64,000 bases of DNA from Colius striatus (GCF_028858725.1 NC_084766.1:26581001-26645000); one strand, 5' to 3'; counted from the stretch's first letter, positions 1-13,746 are shown. The notes: generated from the letters alone by a model not told the origin. Numbers and translations are program-made.

Positions 1-489
1 GACATCTGTTCTAACTTGCACCCCCACACCTCAAAATCTTTTCAGCTTAGTAAATACTGATAAATACTGATTTGCAGTATTACAAATAAGAAGTATATAG
101 TTTATAGCACCGATTCAAAGCTGAGTCTGGAATACAAGACTGATACAACAGATCTAAAGTATTTTTTAATGTTATTTAGGGTAAATAAAAAGGCTATAAA
201 GTATAAAGCACTACAAATTCTATACTGCACACAGGGCCTATGGTAAGGATGCAGGAAGAATATATGAGAGAGTCCTAGGTTAACCCCAGCCAGCAACTAA
301 GCACCACACAGCTGCTCACTCCTCCTCTCCCAAGAGAATCAGGGGAAAAAACCAAAAAAAGTAAAACTCATGGGTTGAGATAAGAACTGTTCAATAACTT
401 AAATAAAAGCAGTCTCCCAGTGCCTAAACAACGCCTGCAAGAAAGCTGGAGAGTCACATTTTACAGGTCCATGTAGTGACAGGACAGAT
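1..489. other. intergenic DNA, no gene seen
   Basis: AT-rich sequence without exon-like frames or recognisable splice-bounded coding. Near position 50 there is a short 10-bp tandem duplication (unit taaatactga). Nothing else is supported. Confidence 0.5.
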
Positions 490-745
490 GATAATGACTT
501 TAAATTGAAAGAGGGCTGATTTAGCTTAGATGTAAGGAAGAAGCTCTTCCCTGTGAGGGTGGTGAGGCATTGGAACGGGTTGCTCAGAAAGGCTGTGGAT
601 GGCTCATCCCTGGAAGTGTTCAAGGCCAGGTTGGATGCAGCTTTAAGTAAGCTGGATAGTAGAAGGTGTCCCTTCCCGTAGCATGGTGCTGGAACTAGAG
701 GATCATTAAGGTCCTTTCCATCCCAAACCATTCTATGATTCTATA
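490..745 (+). mobile_element. CR1 LINE 3' fragment
   Basis: The 3' untranslated end of a 5'-truncated CR1 retrotransposon in sense orientation. Diagnostic pieces are the stretch around 'ctggaagtgttcaaggccag', then 'gatcattaaggtcctttcc', and the terminal 'ccattctatgattctat' repeat of avian CR1. The left edge is approximate because identity decays. No coding capacity remains; the long minus-strand frame across 399-731 is only the antisense of this element. Confidence 0.9.
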
Positions 746-790
746 CAATATAATAATAACAATAATAATACTAATAAATACTGTTAATAC
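745..790. repeat. AAT-rich low-complexity tract
   Basis: An irregular (AAT)n/(AAC)n tract starting directly at the 3' end of the CR1 copy. A microsatellite growing from a CR1 tail is a plausible origin, but this is inference. Confidence 0.6.
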
Positions 791-3700
791 TACTCCTCAT
801 AACAGTAATAAAAAGAAATATAATATAGAGATAAATAAAGCCCAAGAAAAGACAAGTGATGCACAATGCAATTGCTCACCACCCACTGACTGGTGCCTAA
901 GCAGTGATCTGCCCCTCCCCACCAACTCCTCCCCAGTTTATATACCGAGGTTCTGTGGTATGGAATAGCCCTTGGGCTAGTTTGGGCCAGCTGTCCTGGC
1001 CATGCTCCCTCCCAGCTTCTTGTGCACTTCCTCACCAGCAGTGTCTGGGAAACTGAAAAATCCTTAACTCAAGATAAGCACTAATTAGCAGCAACCAAAA
1101 AACCCCAGTGTGTTATCAACATTATTCTCACACTAAATCCAAACCACAGCACTGTGCCAATTACTAGGAAGAAAAGTAACTGTATCCCAGATGAAACCAG
1201 GACAGAGTGTAAGTAAGACTTAATTTTATTGCACCTTGAATAAAAAGAGAACTCTAACCAGTTTTTTAAAGCGATACAACCCAGAAGCTCATATCCCAAT
1301 TTCAATACCACATTCACAGAAGCTTTGATCTACAGATCTGAAAGCAAGGCAAATGCTTTTGTCCTCAACAAAACAGATGAGAAGCTCACAGACATCAAAT
1401 TAGGCTGTGGTGGAGCTGGTCACAGGTTCTAAATCACTTGCACACCAATAGAGCATCTTTCTCTTCCTAATTATCTTTCTCCACTTAATTATGTGTCTTT
1501 AATCCATATGATAAAAATCTTAAGCTACTTCGAATTCATCAGTCAAATTCTTAGGAAATGGAATAAGCTGGATGGACTGAATGGATTACATGTCAGACTT
1601 TCAATCCTTCAAGAAAGATAATGACAGATGCACTGTATATAGCACAACCAAAGTCGATAAGTTTCAAAATCTCTGTCATGGGCAATAAGAGCTACAAATG
1701 CCATAGCAGGGCATGATAAGCCACCCTTGACACCACAACAGCACGTCACAACCAGGCAATAAAGGAGTCATACCATCCATCAGATCTAAAGCTGAGTCAG
1801 AGTCTAAGATCTCTTTCAGTGGGAAAGTTATAGGTGTCTTTGTCTAGAACATACTTTTATCTCGACTTTCAAGATGAACTAGTTGTTGACAAAAAGACCC
1901 CTTTTCATCAGGTTTGTAGAAAGCACAGTGGTCTCTGCTCAACCTGGTCATTGAAAAGGTTTGGAGAGAGTAAAGTCTCTACAGTGTGCTGCCCACTTTG
2001 TGGTGCTTATCCTGGAGGTAATACAGATCTTTGCTGTGTTATGAGGCAGCTGGCACAGACCAAAATTGGGATCCAATGTTGTACCACGTGGGGATTCTTT
2101 TTTAAAGATCTTGGTCAAAAGGTACAAGGTCTATCTTTCTCAAATTGTGTTCAGTGCCTTTCATATGTATCTTGTGTTAAATAAATTACAGCATTTGTGG
2201 ATTTCCTTCTATTTTGATACACTGGCAGTTCAGGAATCTTGATCAAGTTTCACATCTACATTTGATACCTTGGCACAGACTTCCTGACCATACAAACATT
2301 CTCACGGAGCCAGAACAACAGATCAGATCCACGGAGAACTGTCACAACATACACTCAACGCTTCTCTTCAGAATCATTCAGAAAATACAGCTACAAGGGT
2401 TAAAATTAGCCAGTCCATGCACATTTTTTTTGCCTTACTCTGAGACAGTTATGAATAGACAGAGGTAAAAGCTGGAAATCGTGGCTGGAGTTACAGAGTA
2501 GTTAGAGACACACCATTTATCAATAGTTAGAATGAGAGTAAATATTTAAGCAATATTATACAAGTCAAAGTCATAGCTGGCAGCTCATTAACAAGTGTTT
2601 TTCAATCTGTTTTATGATCCCTCAGTGTTCTTTAACCTAGAACATCTTTCAGTTTCCAGCTTTCTTCTTATGTGAGTTAAAAGCAGTACTCAGCACCACT
2701 CATGGTTATTTTCTTCATGCTCCCATTCCCTCGCACCTCTCCAAGTTTCTCATTAGAGTTTATGCTTCTACCAGCAAATCTCTAGCCAGACACACCTTAG
2801 TCATACAAAACCAGAAGTGATATGCTAATTCCAACCAAAAACTGATTGTTGAAGGATAAAGAGAAGATTTGTGACCCAGAAGAGACCACATCAGTGGGGG
2901 TCTGTGGCCCTTTGATATTATTTATTTCTGCTTCATAAGAGCATAGAGGTACAGTGCAGTCTGTGGAATATCTACCCATGTTTATGGGTATAGTAGTAAA
3001 AATATAATAATAAATTATTGCTATGTCTATGGAAATCATGCAGCTCTCTCATGCATGATGGTCTTACAGTTAGTTCAGGCACAGTTAGAACCCAGATGTC
3101 CCAAGCTGCTGTATCTATCACAATCCATCTAGTTGATCTGTACTTCATTGTTACAATCCAAATGACAATACTGTGGGGCAGCTCTCCAATATGCCAGAGA
3201 AGACTGGGAACTATTTATTTTCAGCAGGACTCAGGTTTCTACAGAGCTAGTCAGGAATGTTTCTTCGTTTTAACCACTGACTTCTTTAACACATTTCTCC
3301 TGCTGGTTACAGGGAAATGATGACCTAAATCTAGCTGGGTCACATTGCCTTGCACAATGGGGTTTCTTATTACAATTTCAGGTGCAATACATACAACAAC
3401 AAAGGTATAAGCAAGGAATATTCAAAGACAACAAGCAGTAGTTGGCTTTACTGGGAAAGTCTCTACATAATTCATCTCCTAGGCTCAGAGCTACTCTTTC
3501 ACTCCTTGCTCTCCCCAGTAATGTCCATCAGTGATTCTATCACTCCTTCACATAACATTGCCTGCAAGAGGATCTCATTTTACAAACGAGCTTTTCTCTG
3601 GTGCCAAGAAGGTATTTAAAATCAAAAGTAAAAGAAGAAATGGTGGCATGATGGCAAGTACCCTGCACTCCAGGTGCTCAGCTGATAGGACAGAACCCTT

Positions 3701-6700
3701 GGGGAAAAGGAAGCTTTTATTTTCAGAGCCTTGCTTATATCACTGCTTGAACCCTGACTTCAGGGGAGCAGATTATTTTTTAAAGAGTTCTGAGTAAGAT
3801 ATTTGCAAGAGAACACTCAAAACTTGGATCCAGACTATTTAAGTCACCTCTGCTTCCAGTTTCTGGCAGTTTATCTGACTTGGCTCTGAACGTTCTGACT
3901 GTGCCCATCTCTACTTTCATGTCTCTGCTTGAAAAATCATGTTTCTTATCCAAAGCACAAAAGTATTGCCTTTCTCAAATGCCAGGTCTGTTGTGTATCA
4001 CTTCTCAGCCAGATGACTGGCTGGAAACTTAGCTGTTAGTGAAACTTTTCATTTCATAGCGATTCAGATTCTCATTAATTTGCTTCCATCAGAAGTTCAA
4101 CTTGTGAGACCTGTGATAACACACAGCCTTCTCTTATTAAAATCAAGGCACCCTGGGTTCATACTCACTCCATATGTTACGTATTTCAGATCTTCCTGCT
4201 GGCATGGATCTTTCTGAGTATATTTATTATTATCACAGGGTTGCCAGATGCGTGTTATGGTAGCTGCCTTCTTTACTCAGTCCCTGAAAAGGAACTGCTC
4301 TTTGGATTCTACTTTAATAACATCCATGATTAAAGTTGCCAGCTGAAGGCTTTGTAACCACAGCATCTAAAGATGTTTATAGTTTCCAGCATAAATTAAA
4401 GAGTTCAGAACAAAATATTTACACCATCATCCCCAATATTAAAAACCCGTACTAAGAAAATTGTTCTGTTAGGTACAAAGGCAACATAAAAGTGATGGAT
4501 AAAACACTGTATAGGTTGTGATCTAAAATGAAGAACCCTCATGAGCAAGTCTGTCTATTTTCTGGAATTTGGTATATTGAGTTCACTGAATCCACGTTTT
4601 TGGGAAGATGAGGTACCAACAGGGAGCCCAATAAGAACACTGATCTACTGCTCACCCTTTTGACAGTGTAATATTTGCCTAAGCCCATAAAGAAGAATGC
4701 TCTGAGAGTCTTTATATATTTATTTTTATGTACATGGGTAATGAGCACATAAAATTATACAGCTGTAGAAAATAAGGCTGAAAGGGCCTTCAGTAAGGTA
4801 TCTGGTCCATCTCTCTGTCCCAAGACCCAGCTCCACCTTAACTACTGATAGATTTTTCTTCAAATGAGGCTGCAGAGCCTGCCAGAGTGATCTGCCTGTA
4901 TCTCACCACACTTGCTGTTAGAAAATGTCTTGGAAGTTCCAAAACAGGTATCTTCTGCTTCAGCTGAAGATCACTTCCTCTCTCCCATTCTCAGTGTAAC
5001 TTTTTTCTTTCCACCACCTCGATATGAATGCTGTTGCCATATATGCCATTAAGGTTTTCAACAGCAGACTGTGCTCTTCCTGTTCCTGCAGCTTTTCTCA
5101 GACACCCAGTGTCCCAGACCTCTGATCACTGAGAACTACTGCTAGTCTTCACGGGGACTGCCCACATGCTTAAAGGCACATGCATATTTAAGTACTGTGC
5201 TGACCTGGGGACTTTGTTCCTAGTGTTGCCCAAGGCTGTCAATCATGTGCTCATCCAGTTTAACTGCACGATACTTCAGTTAGTTACTGTTTGGACAACA
5301 ACAATCAGCCAGTTTTGCAAGTGTCTTTAAGCTACTATATTTTACTATTGAAGGACAACAGTGCCAAATTGTTGTGAACCTCCTTTACCTGACCAGCAGG
5401 CAGAGTTTAACTTACGGTTTCATAAGGTATTTCCTTAACAGTGCAGGCATCAACAGCATGTCCTGGAAATTGATCTTCTTAGTATGTGTGGAAGCAAATT
5501 CTTCTGCCAATAAACAGCCATGTTCAATACCTAATGCTTAGACATCAATACATGCATATGTCCCCATTCACATCAATAAAGAGGTTAAATCCCCTTCCTT
5601 TTGAGTACACAAAATGTGGAAAGAGAGCATCTGTGGTAGCTAATGCATGCCAAGCATATGCAATCAAGCATAAAGAAATCAACAAGCAAATACATGCCCA
5701 TAAATTATTATAATGAAAACTATAGCAGATAGAGACCATGGGGGAAGAAGACAGAATGGAAACAGAGATGAGGTAATTGTGAGAGTCAAGAGCAATCAGT
5801 TCACAGGAGGCAGGGAAGTGAACTATGGTTGGGTTAACATTAGAGGGGCCGTTAGAATTACATGCTCCTCTTCTGTTTGCTGTAGCTATTTGCAGTGTGA
5901 GTGGAATTCGTCAGCTTCTCCTAAAACAAATGCACAGTGTTTGCACAACTGAATAATAACAACTAGTGAAAAAAGACCAGCACCTAGAAGCAATAGGATC
6001 CACATCTCACAAGATATAAACAACTTAGCAATAAACAAACATGTGATCAAATACAAGAGAATTGTTTGCTATGGACTGGTGTGCATGAGAAATATTCACA
6101 GAATACTTCTGTGTCAAGTATTCAGGAACTGTCAGGGACAACTGGGAACAGTAATTTAAAAAAATAGAAAGAATATGCTAAGAGTGACCTTTCAATGCAT
6201 TTTTTTTTTATATTTTACCTAAGATCTGCATTTTTAAAACATCAGTGGGAAATACAGTCAAGACTGATGTATACAATATGTCCTAAAGACACTCTGATTT
6301 GAATACATACCCTTCTATTTATGAAAGAGCTTCCTGATTTAGTGTCCACCTCTTGGGATTCTTCCACCTGAGATGATGAATGTTAAGTCACACTTTAATC
6401 ACTTAAGGTATCAGTTTGAACATATCTGCATCTGTGGGACATAAATAAATGTAAAGGGAATCTTAGATTGTATTTGCATTCATTGTGGTAATGACTTTAA
6501 TAGGCCAAAACGCTGAAGAAGGCTGCATCTCATTTAGCTGCTTCCCACAAAGAAAGCACTAAGGATTTAGTCTTATCCCACTTTTTTTTAACTTTCTTCT
6601 ACTCAAATTATGCAGATGAAAAAAATGCTTACAAACTAATGAAATGAAATTAGTTATTCATGTACAATCATCAGTTCTCATCAAATCAGCTCAGCTAAAG

Positions 6701-9579
6701 CTGAAATTGGCACGTGGTTTTGGTGTTTCAAAAATAAATGCAAAAATAGTTAATAGCAGCAACAGAGTTTATCACCATGACTGCAGGGTGTGGGGTTTGA
6801 TCCTCCACATTTTGGATGCTAAGTCATTGCAACTTCTCCATCATACCTGTGAGGATTGTTCTTGCATATTGGTTTACTTATAAAAGGAAAAGTCGGTATG
6901 TCTGTTTAAGATACACACGTGAGCTACGACCTGACTGTTTTGTTCTTCCTCAACAGTATAGATCCTGTGCTTCTGGTGACACATTCAAGTCTTAAGAGTA
7001 CATCACAGAATGACTTCACCACTCTGGACTGCTTCTGAAATTTGGCAATATTCGTGGCAATGTATCTTTGGTGGACTCAGGTTGCTTCAAGGTAAAAAAC
7101 AATCGACTCCGAATTCCTCACTAAAATGGAAAAGACAGACGGCACCAAACAAAATCAACGGCATGGAGTAAATGATTATAATCTTTATTACTCTTTGTGC
7201 CCATGTATCACACATGATTGAGTAGAATGCACCTATACATGCACTGGTGATCCTAGAAAAACTAATCCCACATGGGACTTCCTATCCAGACATCAGCGTT
7301 GACAGTTTTAAGATTAGTTATGCCCAGTTTCACAGACTCAAGAAGAGCCTGGGTATATGCTAGCTAAAATTCCAGGGTGATCTATCTGCTGATCTAACTC
7401 CTGTGAAGACTTTCAAGAGAAAACTTGTCAGTGCATACCCATGTGTTGAGTTACCACCACCATTTAACAATGATGAAATAGCTTATTCTGTCTTATGTTA
7501 CCCATAAAATGCTTATAATTAACTCAAAGAAAAAATGCACTAAAGATCAAAACCAGAGTAACACTTTCAGCTGTGAATGTACTGAGAGATCTCCAGTTAC
7601 AGGTCTACTACTTGAAATGGTATGGCCTGGCAGTCATCAAAGAGGTTAACAATGAAGAGAGCTTGTTTGGTGACTGTTGCTATGTGTGATGGAAGCCACT
7701 GATGCCAGGCACAACCTCAAAGCTACAAAGATTACTAGGAAAATAGACCCAGTTAAAGTGGGTAGCACTCGCTAACCTGGTTCATCAAAGAATTTTCTTT
7801 CATCACTCAGCATCAGTTCAGCACTCCTGGACTCCGTTGAAGACAAATGTTCTTCACCCAAAATACAACTTCCTTAATGTGTTGAGAAGGAGACTGGTTG
7901 CCTTCTCACACATTAACCGCAGTGTGAAACACTTATTCTAAATCAGTCAGCTGCAATCCCAGTATCTCAGCACCACATGAAATCATACCATTAGCTCACT
8001 CCATATGCCACACTTTTACTAACTTCCATCAGGATAACATAGTTCTTCCCTTCAGTTCAGCAGGAACTTTCTCAATGACTTCAAATATCACAAGGCCTAA
8101 GCTGCCATTCTGCAGTAAGGCAACAGTAAAATAATGTAAGAATAATCACTTCAGCTCATTGAGGTGATACGAAAATATTACATACTTGTTGTCTGTATGT
8201 CTATGTAGAGAAAGGGCCTCAAAATACAGTTATTTCACATCTGAATGTGAAAAGAAAATTTGCACCGGATTTTCTTTGGAAATAATTGGAAGACAAACAA
8301 TGCAGCTGACAAACACTGAAATACTCACTTTGAAATAAGCCATAACTGACATGACGAGCATAGTTCACTCAAGAAATGAGAAGCCAAAAAGTTTCACTGC
8401 ACATTTCACTTGCTAAAGGAAACTGCACAGAAAACATTCTTCTTGCCTTCCCTGTAGCTGAATATTTTGAGAGAAGTGATGAGCAAGTAGTTATTTAGAG
8501 TTCCCATTGTCCCACGAGTACCTTATGTCTTTTGACTTTTAAAGAATTTCCTTGAGCCTTCACATTAAAAAGTGACAGTTTCCTATCCATTCAGAATTCT
8601 TGGTGAACTGCCTGCCTCATAACCCCGAGGCAGCTGCCCTTAGACATGTGATCTCCCTTGCATGAATAATACACAGATATATCTCCCACATCACATTATA
8701 CACACTTAAAACATTAAGTTACCAACTGTATGACCAGTAAAACAGGAGAGAGCTTTAAGCCAGGTCTCACATGATGGCATTAACTTCTGAGCCTGGTTTG
8801 CAACACATAGTCAGTGCCTGAGAACATTTCCATGTTGAAACCTCAGCTCTCTACATGTGACTTTATTGTCATCTGATCAGTACCCAGAGATGGTAAACTC
8901 CCAGGAACAGCACATTCACATTTCATCCTTAGGAAAAGATCACATTTTTACTTTATAGGCTTTCTCTAGCCTCAGGTAAATGATCTAATTTGTTTCTTAA
9001 TAACAGGGAGGAACTGTGTATTTAAATCCCGCCTGCTGATGCTGCAGGGAAGAAGATGTGCTCGGTGGAGTGGTTATTTGTTCTGAAATAAAACAATAAC
9101 CAGTGATAATGCTGAAGTGGTGATGGATGCTACTCACTCAAGTCGACACTCAGGGTAACAGTGAAACCTCCAAGAGTCCAGGAAGAAGGTAAGATGCGCA
9201 TCTCCACCTGAGTTTACTTTCTCTCTGGATGACTTGTTTGGTACCCCAGTTCAGTACGCTGAGTCCACCCAAGGCCTCCAGACTGTAAGGAACTGCCCAC
9301 AAACTAGCTCATCTGCATTTCCAAATAAACCAAGTCCACTTTTTCAGCTTCATCAGTTTCAGTAACACAGATAAACGTGAGCAACCTCAGAGTTCCGTGT
9401 GCACAGCATGAAATAAAGTTTTGTGTTAAGCACGTGAGATAATGGAATGACCCTTCAAGCTCCACTACAGTCCAAATACCTTTGCCACAAAAATATGCTC
9501 GGACCATCACAGTTGTTGAAAGCTGCACCAAGGACTGGTTTGGGGAAGAGTTTAGATTTAAAAGGCTTTCATTTTCTTA
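791..9579. other. intergenic DNA, no supported gene
   Basis: About 8.8 kb with only short chance frames. No splice-bounded exon, RNA gene or clear mobile element was recognised, apart from one degenerate CR1-like stretch near 4.75-4.96 kb. By mammalian synteny the next gene to the left should be COL17A1 with its 5' end facing this interval. I could not recognise a COL17A1 exon, so its promoter either lies further left or is a non-coding exon I cannot see. Confidence 0.45.
4755..4960 (-). mobile_element. possible degenerate CR1-like fragment
   Basis: The stretch 'ggctgaaagggccttcagtaaggtatctggtccatc' resembles a decayed reverse-complement CR1 3' end, where intact copies read 'ggttggaagggacc...atctagtccaac'. 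The following 'caaatgaggctgcagagcctgcc' also has an old-CR1 flavour. The terminal ATTCTATG repeats are not visible, so this rests on weak similarity read by eye. Confidence 0.35.
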
Positions 9580-9682
9580 AAATCATAGAAACATAGAATG
9601 GTAGGGGTTGGATGGGACCTTTAGAGATCATCTAGTCCAACCCCCCTGCAGAAACAGGTTCACCTAGATCAGGTTGTATATA
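9580..9682 (-). mobile_element. CR1 LINE 3' fragment (short)
   Basis: Reverse-complement CR1 3' end: 'aatcatagaaacatagaatgg', then 'gttggatgggacctttagag', then 'atctagtccaacccccctgc' and 'aggttcacctagatcagg'. Only about 100 bases remain, so it is very strongly 5'-truncated. Confidence 0.92.
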
Positions 9683-12600
9683 GTTCTCCAGCAACGACAA
9701 GAACACTGAAGGTCTGTTTATTGTTTCCTTTGTATGCCACAGTCCCATAAAGACTTCAAACTTTAATTTTTGGCATGACTGTGTCAGAGAAAATCCCACA
9801 AGCAGACACAAAAACAGGAGACAATCTTTGGCCGTTCCCTTTTATTAGCACTGCGTCTCACCCACTTTGTTATTAGCACATGCAGCAGCGAGAAGTAGGA
9901 ACCCCATCTCAGCTGGCTCTTACATTCTCTTTTTGTAATGGCAAATTGCAGTGCCCTTCAGCTACAATAAATTATGTCAGTTCTTCTTTTCCAGGCAGGT
10001 ACCTTGAAAGTAAGGAGTAGTCTAGGCAAGCCCCAGATGTAAAGCAGAAAACACAACAGAATTTTACTTTTGCTTTAGCTTCATGTTGATATTCGAGTGA
10101 CTTCATTATCATTATTGGACATTTGCACCATTATGAGAGCAGAATCTATCTCCCAAGGACAGGTTTTGTTGTAGTAAAATGGTTTTACTACAAGAATCTG
10201 GTCTATAAAGCCCTTCCTTTGTTATATTTACATGGCTCTAAGCAAGTCAGAACATTTTTCTGCAAAGTGCATTGCTGCCAGCAAAAACACAGCCTTAGGC
10301 CCATGCTGAAGTGGGAAGGATTTTAAAAATCTCTGCAGCAGTTAGTGGTTAGGCCCATAAAAACACCCCACCCTCTTGCCTCGGGCGAGAGAGAATCCGC
10401 AGACAGCGCAGTGTACTTCATGTGCCAGGATACATCATTTAGTTTTAAACAAGATGAACAGATTTTAGAAAAATGAGAGAAGGGGGCAATGCATTATGTG
10501 CCTTAAGACTTAGTATGTTGACTAACATCTCCCTAACATCTCATTGGAAATGTTAGGGAGAAAAAGGCTTGGCTGTAGTGCCCTTGTTAAAGGCAAGTTT
10601 TGTGATGCTACTGGCACTCTGGAAGGGTAGAATCCATAAAGGTCAAACTGGAGTCTCTGAACCCAAAGTCAGTACCCTTTACTATTACTCTCCACTTTGG
10701 CTTTGCTACTACAGATGATGCCCACAGGGGAATATAACATGTTCTCATCCTGTCAGTGATGAGAACGTGTGAGCCCTAGTGCTCTTCTGGTAATATAAGA
10801 TTAATGAAAGAGATGATATGTAGAGAATATCTTTCAATTGTGGAGACAAACTGGAGTAAACTGGAAAAAAAAATCCAATCACTAAAATGTCATCACACAA
10901 ACATAAAAAAAATAATGCTGGGAAGCACATTTTCCTTCTGGTTCCTTGGGGAAACAAGCTTCTGTGAAGGGAAGCAGCATGCCTGGCAAATAGAGTTCAA
11001 TAATTTTATTACCAAGTACACAATTTCCTATGTTTTTTTTTTCTTTAATTTTGCTTACCCTAGACTATTCTGAACACAAAAAGAATTAAAAAAACCCCAA
11101 ACAATAGCATTATAAGGCTTAATAAAAGCTGCACTGCAATGAACTTGCTATCTGTGTGCACGTACCCGTGAACTTAAATGAACAGTATGAGAAACACTCT
11201 GTGGTGTGCCATAAACATGCCAATATCAATAACACATGGATAATCTCTTTTCCTCAGGGGAAACAGATGTGCACTTTTTGAGAGGATGGTTTTAGTCTGA
11301 CTCTTGTTTGCCATCATTAAGTTGTGGATAAGGCAGCATCCATCACTACTGGGTTTCTGCAATAAAAGTACTGGATAGTCACCAGAGAGTGACTGATGAC
11401 ATGGTAGTTCTCAGCTCCATCAGGGGCCTCCTGCTAGATCGTGGACATGTTTTTTCAGCGCTATGTGTAAATACCAATTTAAACACATTTACTCATATGT
11501 AAATGTAGGAAACACAGCTAAACAATACCAACCTGGAACAGAATCTCTTCCTAGAGTGATTATCTATTATTGACGGCAATATTTCCTCTTCTCCACTCTA
11601 TATGTAGTATGTTAAACTCATAAACCTGAACTGTCTTTCTATATTCACAGTCTCAAGCAGACTGTAATCTTCACTTGGGGTGGGGCATGTAGGTGTTGCT
11701 CTAATAAACTAGCAACGACAATACACAGGATGACTTTTTCATGTGTTATGTTCCTGTAAAATCTTACTGGAATCACAGCTGGCAAATGATCTAAAATCTC
11801 AAACTTTCTGTTGTTCTTGAGCAACTCAACTGTTAACATGTCTGTACAACAGAGCATGAGTAATTTAAAGCAGGGACCATCCTTGAAACAGAAGGAAATG
11901 TGTTGTGAACTTGGAGACACGCCATCTCAAAGCTCCAGTTTATGAGCCAACTCACTTGATAAATTTGAAGCATTAAGTTGTTTTAGCAGTTTTGCTGTTG
12001 TACTCAGGAGTCCATTTATAACATAATTCAAAAGTTAAAATATTTATTACATTAAACTATCTGTTGTACTTCTTAAAAGAAACAAACAAACCCAAAACAA
12101 AACCCCTCAAAATGGAGAGGTTTAAAAAATGCCTCCCAATGGCCTCAACAGTGGAGGTATTGTGTGAGTGATTTTGCTAGACTGTTATAACTGATCATAC
12201 CACTTAGTCATATAAACTTCCCACGTTTGTTACTGAGAATATTATTTGTAAATCAATTTCACCCATAGATGGTTAACTCCTTTACAATGAGTAATCCAAA
12301 GGCCTTGAGTTCTCAAATTTCCTGAAGTGACTTGTTCTAGACAGGCTTCTGAATGCTTTGATACTTTTCACTGTAAGTGAAAAAAGGTTGCTACCATTCC
12401 CGTGAAATTCTATTTGAAGTGAGTGAATCTATGTGTATTTATGCTCAAAAGAACATAAACTGCAAACATATCACCACACCTACACTCAGTGCTTACTCAC
12501 CTCTCAGTGCAAGAGCATATCGTACCTCAGTGTAGATGGGAGTTACACAAGGTGAAAACTGAGCATCCTCATTTGAGTTTGTGAGGAGGCACCAGGCAGG

Positions 12601-13165
12601 AAATGAGTGCACTTCTGCTACCCAGATTCAGGGCATGATCTAGCAAGAGCGCGTGGGTGCGTGTATTCCATGTGCAACGTTCTACACAGCTGTGTGAGGC
12701 CTGACGCACGGCGCAGAGCAGTCTGGCTGTGGGCAGTGCTGGAGGAACCACTGATACATCAACCCCATGGGCTGGAAGCTGCCACCATTTTGGCTTCCAC
12801 CACTGTTTTTCTCAATCCTGATGGTTATATTGGAAAGACCTTTTTGATAAATAAATTTTGAGAAACGTAAATCCATGTGGAGAAACCAGGTCTGCAGCAT
12901 GGTTATTTGCTAGTAAAGATACGAAAATTTGGCATGCTTCAGCAGCATCTTTTGAGGGTCAGTCCTCTCTAATCCTGCTCTGTAGGTGTGACTGCAGCTA
13001 CAGCTGGGGCTGTTCCTTGCCACAGTCCATCTACCTGCCTGCTTTTCCAGTCAAGCTTCCTCATTTTCACTTCTTTCTCCTTCCCTCACTACCAAGACAC
13101 TGCTGTTTGCATAGCACATCTGATGTGTTCCTCAGGTAGTTTTTCCCATTTTGTGAGGCAGCAGG
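9683..13165. other. intergenic DNA upstream of SFR1
   Basis: AT-rich until about 12.6 kb, then rising in GC toward the CpG island. It holds a small perfect 11-bp hairpin at 10529-10560 and no exon I can support. Confidence 0.45.
10529..10560. repeat. small perfect inverted repeat (11-bp arms, 10-nt loop)
   Basis: Arms ctccctaacat (10529-10539) and atgttagggag (10550-10560) are exact reverse complements around a 10-nt loop. It lies in intergenic DNA with no known role and may be chance in AT-rich sequence. Confidence 0.6.
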
Positions 13166-13211
13166 GCTTGAGGTAGCGGTGACAAGTGGTGGCTTGAGGT
13201 GGCAAGTGGTG
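13166..13211. repeat. imperfect tandem duplication, G-rich
   Basis: Two adjacent copies starting 'gcttgaggt' and ending 'caagtggtg' (about 26 and 20 bases; the second lacks an internal 6-base segment). It lies about 250 bases upstream of the SFR1 CpG island. Confidence 0.6.
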
Positions 13212-13538
13212 CTTTGCTTGGCTGTGCCCTGCCACTGGAGGTGAGGAGCACGTTGTGTGGAGGCTGGAGTCGCCCTCACATGCAGTGCAATGGCACCTGA
13301 CTGGCCTTGACCAAGACCTCAGCCGTGGGGTGGCAAGGCCTTTCTAGCCTACAAGCAGCAGCATGCTCAGCTGCAAGAGAATTGTGTATGAGGCTCCCGG
13401 GGATATCCCCCCTTGACGCTCTAGAGGCTGAGCTCTGCCTGAAACTTTCGCGACAGCAACGCCCAATCCCACATTTAGCGACCGCCCGCCCCCCCGCCCA
13501 TGCTTCGCGTGCCCGCCCGCCCCAAGCTCCTCGCCCCA

Positions 13539-13550
13539 TGCGCATGCGCA
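13539..13550. promoter_or_regulatory. NRF-1 binding-site palindrome
   Basis: TGCGCATGCGCA matches the NRF-1 consensus YGCGCAYGCGCR at every position and is self-complementary. NRF-1 sites of this kind are common in TATA-less CpG-island promoters. Confidence 0.75.
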
Positions 13551-13616
13551 CGAGCCCTGTGCGCGGAGCGGGCCGGGCCGGAGCCGCGCAGGCGCTGCCG
13601 CCGCCCCGCCCCTGCC

Positions 13617-13624
13617 CCGGAAGC
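13617..13624 (+). promoter_or_regulatory. ETS/GABP-type site
   Basis: CCGGAAGC, the core ETS-family motif, lies just 3' of clustered GC boxes and about 67 bases after the NRF-1 palindrome. NRF-1 and ETS sites often occur together near transcription starts of constitutive genes. Confidence 0.55.
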
Positions 13625-13720
13625 GGGAGATTGGAACCCACGGGCCGCCGGCGGAGGTGTGGATGTGCGGTCGGCTCCTTCCCTCGGTGTCCGGGGAGCG
13701 GGTGCCGTTCGCCACAGTTT

Positions 13721-13746
13721 GGGGTAGACGAGGGAGGGGAGAAGGG
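13721..13746 (+). promoter_or_regulatory. G-quadruplex motif
   Basis: Four G runs (13721-13724, 13732-13734, 13736-13739, 13744-13746) with loops of 7, 1 and 4 bases satisfy the standard G3+N1-7 pattern on the sense strand. If transcription begins upstream, this would also lie in the SFR1 5' leader RNA. Confidence 0.65.

Noticed and set aside
399-731. 110-codon minus-strand frame
   Set aside because: It is the antisense of a CR1 3' end; similar frames recur wherever this repeat occurs.
1834-2184. 116-codon plus-strand frame, Cys-rich
   Set aside because: No recognised family, no splice or promoter context, composition compatible with chance. Not called as a gene.
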